In this document: one piece after another, positions 57,240-64,000 of the stretch
How the letters are laid out: the number at the start of each line of letters is the position of its first letter
Position numbering within the stretch: position 1 is the stretch's first letter
Assembly: GCA_034769895.1 (NCBI GenBank)
Contig: CM068373.1
Coordinates: forward strand, 435,531,080 to 435,595,079
Direction: 5' to 3'
Length of the DNA: 64,000 nt
Source of the DNA: Magicicada septendecula
Lineage: Eukaryota; Arthropoda; Insecta; Hemiptera; Cicadidae
Translations under genes and position numbers: made by a program
The notes under the pieces: generated by a model
Told to the model about the DNA's origin: nothing
What the model saw: the letters and a program-made list of their open reading frames with translations, nothing else
The model's database searches: none

Positions 57240-57921
57240 TCGTATGGGTGCCATACGAGACATACTAGGATTGTGAATTTGTCACATTGCCTGGACCACG
57301 CCCGGGACATTCCCCGGGCGAATATACAAGTCAATTGTATCATAAGCATTGTAATATTGTTTACGTGCCGCTAGCTATTACTGCAATAGTGACTGTGTTT
57401 CATATGTACTATCAATTATTTATGGATGTTGTGCATTGTCATATGTTTATATAATTTAAATTCTGAGAACTACAAGTGTTACTTATAGTGTCAATTATTC
57501 TACATATGTATTGTATTTTCTAAGGGTCGCATATTATGAAATTTATTGGGGTTGTTGTGTCAATATCATGGGGAAATTATTATATTTTTTATGGTGTTAT
57601 CACTTGTTATTGTAATGCTTGGCAAATATCAATGGGTATTATTTGGGAAAGATCAATATCTACTTAATCATTGCATTATTGTGTGTATTGTGTTACTATT
57701 GTGTTTTGAGTAATTTTAATGTCAGTGCCCTTGCTATTTGCATAAGGGTCAATTTATTGTATACCTTGTGATTGTTAATTGAATTCATATTATGGTTATT
57801 ATGTCATTGCACTGTGGCCAATACGCCAATTATTGTATCGCTTTCGCCATGTAAGTCTAATTATTGTATTATTCAATTTAACGTTTAATGTACAAAATCG
57901 TCCCGATTTTGGCGGGCAGTA
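57240..57921 (+). other. BEL 3' non-coding interior
   Basis: About 680 bases between the integrase stop and the 3' LTR, with no env-like frame. TTTTGGCGGGCAGTA directly before the LTR is the candidate polypurine tract. Confidence 0.65.
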
Positions 57922-58389
57922 TGTTTAAACTTTGTACTTGTTTATCGGCTGTACGCGGTGTGCTGCCGCAATGCGGCGCGAGCGGATGACGTCACGCGCT
58001 TATCAAACGCTGCCACCGGTCATCACGGCCGTCGGCAGACAAGTTTAGTTTAGTTTCTAACAAGGCTCCGAGCGGATCTCTCGTAAAACACTTCTCTTCC
58101 AGCCGCGGCTTCTGGACATTTTTTAAATATGTATTCATAAGATTCAATTTAATTCAGATTACTTGCGTCCATCTACAATGGACCACGATTTCGTTCAAAA
58201 TTAATTTTCGGGCGTTATTGCCTCAAATGCATCCGCACGTGCCGATCACCACCAATACTTTAAAATTTCAATAAATGAATGTCAAATATTCGTAATACAG
58301 TCCACTTCTTTCTAATACACAATCCAGCCTTTCCTGCTTAGCGTCTTTGGAATAACTCGCGATTCATCAAGAGCTTCCAAACCGCAACA
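57922..58389 (+). repeat. BEL 3' LTR
   Basis: 468 bp, matches 51284-51751; followed by the AAGGG target duplication. Confidence 0.94.
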
Positions 58390-58645
58390 AAGGGGTTTAT
58401 CAAAACAAACAATTACAAGCTCACACTTCTCAGCATTTGATAAAAAAGTTTTGAAAAGTGTACCTAACCTAAAAATATATAGTTGAGTTATTGGAAATGA
58501 AATATGAAGGCTTGGAGAATGTTTATTGATTCTTGGATTTCGTTGTCAATGACGTGTCCGTTACTTAACTAAATACAACTATTATATTAATGACTCGGAA
58601 CACAAAGTTTTTTATAAGTTTCTCTTATAAGTACCTCCCTCAGGT

Positions 58646-58686
58646 ACCTCTGAAGAAGCCTTTTAAAGGTGAAAACCGGTTCAGGT
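58646..58686 (+). ncRNA. Hammerhead ribozyme-like motif, complete core
   Basis: Stem I ACCT/AGGT (58646-58649 with 58683-58686), core CTGAAGA (58650-58656, fits CUGANGA), stem II CCTT/AAGG, GAAA at 58671-58674, stem III palindrome AACCGGTT (58674-58681), cleavage C at 58682. All conserved core bases are present. No PLE protein is seen beside it; it may be the 3' tip of a truncated element. Confidence 0.65.
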
Positions 58687-58689
58687 TGT

Positions 58690-60930
58690 AAGGTAAAACT
58701 TTGTTTTTACTTATAAAATATGATCAAAATACAATCTTCTTCTTAGATTTGTTTTTCTGTTAATATTGTTTCTGCTAGATATTTCTTCTTGCTCTTTTAC
58801 TCGATATTGTCTTCAGTTCTTAAAACTTATCTGTATCTTCCATTTCAAGCAAGGTATCTTTCTTTCTTTTTGAATAGTGGGATCTGTAGACATTAAAGAC
58901 TTTTGAGTTTTTCTAATTTCTGATGTAAATATTTTTACGAATCTAGTTGATGTTTCTAGAGTTGAATTTTGTTGTGGCATTTTAATAGGTGTCTTCTCAA
59001 CCCCAGTTTAGTGTAATAAGGCTAGGTAAATCTTTGAAATATTTGTAGTGTCACCAGGTCATAATGGAACTTCAGCTTGCTGTTGAAAACAAGCAGATTT
59101 CAGTAGTTACTTGATAAAGGATGTTTTAAGAGCAATAATTCTTTCAGAATTGTTTTAATAGCCCAGCATTCTGCAAATAACTATTGCTTCTTTAGACATT
59201 CAGCTGATTTGAACTTTTTTTAATCATATTGCAAAAGTTTCATATACAATTGTTTCAAATCACATAAAACCTCTGGAAGTATGAAACACACAAGGACAAG
59301 TTGAATTATGTTGTAGGTTTAGGTGGGATAATTGTAAATGGTAGAGAGGTTTTAGTTTTCAGACAATCAGTATTGTCATTACATCATCTGTTATAGTTCC
59401 CTTCAAAACTGCAGTGCTTCTAATATAAGGATACCATATGTGCTAATATTTATAACCAAAGTTTTCACGTTAAAATATACTGTGAAACAGTTTTGTATGA
59501 CTTTCAAAGTATACTGATTTTTTGACAGAAATTGCACCAAAACAACATAAATGTAAATCTAACAGTCTTTATTAACTTTTTGTGATGTTCTGTAAAGGTT
59601 TTTTAAAAGTTTCAAGCTAAACTGCATTTACAATTACCCCAAAAATTGCCCAGTGTGGTAAATCTAAATGTGATTTTGGGGTAATTGTAAATGCTGTTAT
59701 TCAAATACTCTTTTTTGTTTAGTACTATTAAATATCAGAATTTACCAAATCTAGATACTATTATGAGTTCACCACTCTTAAAACATATTCTATGAAAGAT
59801 AAAATTAATTAAATAGCTTGATAAGCTTGACCGAGAAAAAAAAGACTGAGACAAGAAGTTTGTCCACCAACAAAATGTGAATTTTCTACACTATTAGGCC
59901 AAGTGTGGAGAGAAGGTATGATTAGTAAAAAAGTCATAGCAGGTTTTAACAACAGGAATTTTTCAAGTCGATGGAAGAAAGTTTTCAGAATCTGCTTTCA
60001 GTCCAAAAGAATGCAATGAGTATAAGAAGAGTAGGGCTATTATACATATTAAATGTTCAGTTCATCTGCAAGCAACTCTACTGATGGGGCATGTCTGCTT
60101 TTCAGATAAGTACTCCACTTGATAGGCAGGATTAATGTTAAAATTACTTTGAGAAGCCTGTGAAGGACCAATCATGTTGCAGATGACATGTAAATAAAAA
60201 AAATCCAACATCTTTCAAAAAGAACTAACCTTCCAAACGTTGACATAAAGACCCATGTTTTACGCTTTTCTTACATATTTTATGTCTATCTCTTGAGGAG
60301 TTTTTGAGAAAATGTGAACACATAATTTGATCCAGATAGGACACTTATGAAATAATAATACTAGTTAATTCAAAAAATTACAAAACAATATCTTTCTTTT
60401 TATGTATACATTGCACTTTTCTAGTATGCAACAATAATTATTAAACTAATTCACCACATTAGCAAATAATTATACTTCTTAAAGTGCAATTAATTAATAT
60501 ATTTTTTTAATATTTAATGTTATTCATCATAATTATTGGCACAGTACATTTGACAGATGAAGTATTGTTACCAACAGAATACAAACTTGGTACCATAATG
60601 AATTCTTGTAAACTCATTGGATGATACAAGGCAAATAACTTTTTATCATAAATCATTTTAACTGAGTTTTTAACAGTTCAGAGACTATGGGGAAAAGAAT
60701 AGAAAGGAGAACAAAATATCGGTATGGAGAACCATAATGACTTCCATATTCAATATGGAAAATGACTCTATGGTATATGGAAAATGACTTCCATGTTCTA
60801 AGATTTATATTTAAAATCATATTCGAAATGAAATATTTCCATAGAAACTACGTCTTTCTACTTATTGCTTCAGCATTAACCACAGTACTGGTTACTAACT
60901 AACGTATACCACCTCACGTTTTCGCACTCA
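58690..60930. other. Anonymous AT-rich DNA
   Basis: No supported gene. It contains the 21-bp hairpin at 59624-59694 and small dyads near 60745. Confidence 0.4.
59624..59694. repeat. 21-bp perfect inverted repeat, 29-base loop
   Basis: GCATTTACAATTACCCCAAA and one more A (59624-59644) is the exact reverse complement of 59674-59694. A related string, GGATAATTGTAAATGG, lies at about 59326. Confidence 0.9.
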
Positions 60931-60935
60931 ATTTT

Positions 60936-60974
60936 CACTGATGATGGCAGTCAATGCCACTGCCGAAAAGTCTG
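60936..60974 (+). ncRNA. Hammerhead-like motif, strong stem II
   Basis: CTGATGA at 60938-60944, stem II GGCAGT/ACTGCC (60946-60951 with 60959-60964), GAAA at 60965-60968, then AGTC. Core and stem II are perfect, but stem III is not palindromic (AAGT) and stem I is only two bases. Such text is common at PLE 3' ends. Confidence 0.45.
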
Positions 60975-61239
60975 GTTTTGCAGAAAACATTGGACTACGG
61001 CTAAACAGCCCAGGAAGCAATTTTAACAAAAAACTATTTCTTTGTTACCGATAATGTTGTACACATAAAAAATTATCCCCTCCACCTTCAACTATAAATT
61101 TTAATAATAGAAAATTACCCCCACCCCATTCACCTAACCTCTTCATTTATAGATATTTCATCTACGTTTCTATAGTGGATTATTATGAGCTTCTTATCAG
61201 GATACTTTATTTATCAAAATTAAGTACTTTACTCTTGTT

Positions 61240-62035
61240 AAATCATAAAATGTTTCAGGTAAACTACCCCTTTCTCTTAACCGATCTTCTCCAAAATCAA
61301 TAGACCTTCAGTCCTCTACAATTCAGGGATGCATGCAAAAAAATATTTGATTCTGTGTTATCGTTCGTCATGGAAACATTTCTCTTGTTACAACATAAAA
61401 TGTTGCAGGTAAACTACCCCTTTCCCTTAACCGATCTTCACCAAAATCAACAGACCTTGAGCTCTCTACAACTCAGGAAAGTGTGCAAAAAATTATTAGA
61501 TTCTCTTTGAATTTTCGGCAGTTACCATTCGTCATAAAAAAATTACCCTTTTTAAAACATAAAACGTTGCTAATAAACTACCCCTTTCCCTTAACCGATC
61601 TTCACCAAAAACAATGTGTCTTGAGAACTCTACAATTCAGGGCAGTATGCAAAAAATTATTTGATTATGTTTGAATTTGTGGCTGTTATCGTTTGCCATA
61701 GAGAATACCCTTGTTAAAACATAAAACGTTGCAGGTAAACTACCCCTTTCCCTTAACCGATCTTTACCGAAATCAATAGGTCTTGAGAACTCTACAATTC
61801 AGCAAAATATTATTTGATTGTGTTTGAATTTGCGGCTGTTATTGTTTGCCATAGAAACAAATTACCCTTGATTAAAAAAAAAAAAGACGTTGCAGGTAAA
61901 CTACCCCTTTCCCTTAACCGATCTTCACCAAAACAATAGGTCTTGAGTACTCTACAAATCAGGGCTGTATGCAAAAAATTATTTGATTCTGTTTGAATTT
62001 GCGGCTGTTATCGTTTGCCATAGAAAAAATCTAGA
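61240..62035. repeat. Five-copy tandem repeat, 150-164 bp
   Basis: GTAAACTACCCCTTTC, or a close variant, recurs at about 61259, 61409, 61573, 61735 and 61896. Each is followed by TTAACCGATCTTCACCAAAA, a CTCTACAATTCAGG string, ATGCAAAAAATTATTTGATT and a purine/AT part. Copies differ by substitutions and small indels. The ORFs across it are not genes. Confidence 0.9.
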
Positions 62036-64000
62036 CACACACTTTTCGAAAAATGACTTTTTTTCATGTTTTGAGTGTAGTACAATCAGAATCTGCAATA
62101 ATCTCGAACACGATTTTTTTTTGCCATCACCATACTTCCATTTCCTTAAGGAACATGGAAGTAAAATTAGTTTCTGTAGTTACTTATCATTTATGTCTCC
62201 ATCTTTCAATACACGCCAGTCACTTGTTTGATGCTCCGCATTGCTGGCTAGCCTAATCAACTCTTGTATGAGTCCTCTTTGGAAGATATATCTTCAATAT
62301 TTACCTTTTGTTAGACATGTTAATTACTATTTGTATTTGAGTAAATAAATATAAATTGTGCAACCAATTAAAAAAAGTTGAAGAAATAAAATAAAAACAA
62401 TTTTAAATAAGAATTTTGTTTCTACACTTTTTCTGTTTTGTTTTGAGTGAGGTCAGTGACCATACCTGTCAGTCACAGCTACAGACACTTTGCCTCATGT
62501 TCTTCATGGTTGGATATAAATTTTCTGCTGGCATTTTTTAATGTAACTATTTCAGTTTGGAACACTTTTTTTTAATACTTATTTTACATATTGAAAAGCT
62601 TATTACTGTAGCACTGCACCAGTAACGGTGTAGTATGGGTTACTTTATAATTATTGTTGGTATTTGGGTATAATTTAAATTTCAGTTATGAATTTGTATA
62701 TGCAAAGAAGTTATTTATTTGTTCAGTTCAATTTTCTACTGCACCTATGCTCTGACATTGTGATAGTTGCCATTTTTATACACAATTTGTTACGTTGGTA
62801 GATGGAGCTTTATAAACCATTTTGTTTCTTAACCTTGATGGTGATAACCTATAATGAACACATTAAAACCCTGAGATATTTCCAAAGGAACTTGTTCATG
62901 ACGTGGCATCCACGATGTGGATGATAATCTTTTCCTGACTGGACTCTTTCTTACCAGAATAACTCAAGGAAAGCTAAAATTTGATTTAGCACTAAGATTA
63001 TGTGGTTTCTGGAGTACATTCTGTAAGATGTTTAGTCAGAAAACCTATTATACTGGTTATAAAATATCCTGTGGTTACTTGTACCCATGATTGGTGCAAA
63101 TGAAAGTTGTACTTGAGTAATTTTTTTCATCAATTCAGTTACTGAGCATGTGTGAAGCAATTATCAACCTCCTAAGAATTAGTTTCTGAATAAATGCGAT
63201 TCTTTTTGGAATAAAGTGAAATTATTCTCAAGCATTTCTTTTTACTTCATCTTTATTTAAGTACTTACCAAATACATAAATGAGATACAAGCCATCTCAT
63301 CAATCTGTACATGTTAAAGCATAGTATATATTAAAACATCTTATTTCAAGTTATGTTCAACACTTCCACATACATTTGACAAGTACAGATATAATGCCAG
63401 AGGAGTACTCATCGTCAACAAGTCTGTCTAGTGACCTGTCAACATATTATTCTGTATAACGCTACGTAACGTTTTGTGTGCCAGCATCATAGCTTAATTG
63501 TTATGTAATTAATTATATAACTGTAAGAAGCCCCCCCCCACACACACACACACCATATAGAAATAGTTTGGTTTCCATTTAATAAAGTTACTTGATTATG
63601 TTAAATAGTTAGTCCCCTTTTGAATGAAACCTGTTTCTTCAATTGACAGTAAGATACAATGTCACCTTCTTACCACTCGGGACTGCTTACTTGTGGCTAG
63701 CTAGTGTTTCTCCCAAAATACAATATCTGATGTTTACAATATTTTAGATAAGGAATGAATATGCATTATGATTAATAAGGTTAGTCTTATTAAAATGCTT
63801 ACAATGTACATAACTGTTTATTAAAAAAATTATATACAGTAACAAAACAATAATTACATTAATAATACATGAATTATAGATACGTTGCATGAGTAATTGT
63901 TGGAAAAAACTGAGAATGAACAGAGTTACAGTGGGGTCGAAAGATATATAGGATGGAGGACTACAGAGAGATACGAGACTTTGTCAAATAGGTTTTAAAG
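62036..64000. other. No recognisable feature
   Basis: AT-rich anonymous DNA with a short C8/(CA)n microsatellite at about 63532-63553. Confidence 0.4.

Larger units (their letters stand above)
51284..58389 (+). mobile_element. BEL/Pao LTR retrotransposon
   Basis: Two 468-bp LTRs (51284-51751 and 57922-58389) start TG and end CA. The 5-bp target duplication AAGGG is exact (51279-51283 and 58390-58394). Two differences were seen between LTRs (51292 A versus 57930 C; a G versus A near 51332/57970), so the insertion is young. Between them are a PBS, Gag with a zinc knuckle, protease, RT, RNase H and integrase ends in one Gag-Pol, as in BEL/Pao. The integrase core is missing and the frame is broken at least twice, so this copy is non-autonomous. 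Confidence 0.95.

Overview
The window looks like transposon-dense DNA from an animal genome, most likely an insect. The DNA is AT-rich and carries Ty3/Gypsy and BEL/Pao LTR retrotransposons, several Penelope-like elements (PLEs) with GIY-YIG endonuclease domains, a non-LTR retrotransposon tail, a mariner, a hAT-type transposase and a P-element-type (THAP) transposase. A hemipteran is possible, but nothing in the sequence proves the order. I see no intact host gene; nearly everything recognisable is mobile or repetitive.

Layout. 1-13515: a minus-strand Gypsy element (Gypsy-A) with very long LTRs (about 3.3 kb; the left one is cut by the window edge), broken gag and pol, and a canonical UUUAAAC frameshift site. 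13516-16223: unassigned, probably old LTR-like DNA. 16224-23060: a second minus-strand LTR element (LTR-B) with 1.88-kb LTRs and no pol. Its only coding content is a Gag N-terminus continuing in frame into an RRM protein that resembles host RBM34/Nop12. 23569 to about 30370: a PLE remnant (PLE-A) interrupted first by an inverted-dimer mariner and then by 45 tandem copies of a 115-bp unit. The copies differ at only one C/T position, and the order of C and T has higher-order structure. A hammerhead-ribozyme-like motif follows the array.

30.4-33.2 kb: microsatellites, a cluster of five short palindromes, and the degraded 3' end of a non-LTR element. 33.2-39.5 kb: LTR-like DNA split by a young PLE (PLE-B, 34765-38230) that has pseudo-LTRs and a target duplication. 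39.7-40.9 kb: a 5'-truncated PLE (PLE-C) beginning at a TA microsatellite. 41.5-44.1 kb: a broken hAT/ZMYM-like transposase. 46.3-48.9 kb: a broken P-like transposase. 51284-58389: a young BEL/Pao element with 468-bp LTRs and an AAGGG target duplication; its integrase core is replaced by a GT microsatellite. 58.4-64 kb: mostly anonymous AT-rich DNA with hammerhead-like motifs, one strong hairpin and a five-copy tandem repeat.

The most notable signals are the Gag-RRM chimera, the two-letter 115-bp array nested in a PLE, ladders of primer-binding-site-like motifs inside the LTRs, and several hammerhead-like cores whose stem III is a short palindrome. LTR pairs are nearly identical although the coding regions are broken. 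This suggests recent mobilisation in trans, or base-call indels in the assembly.
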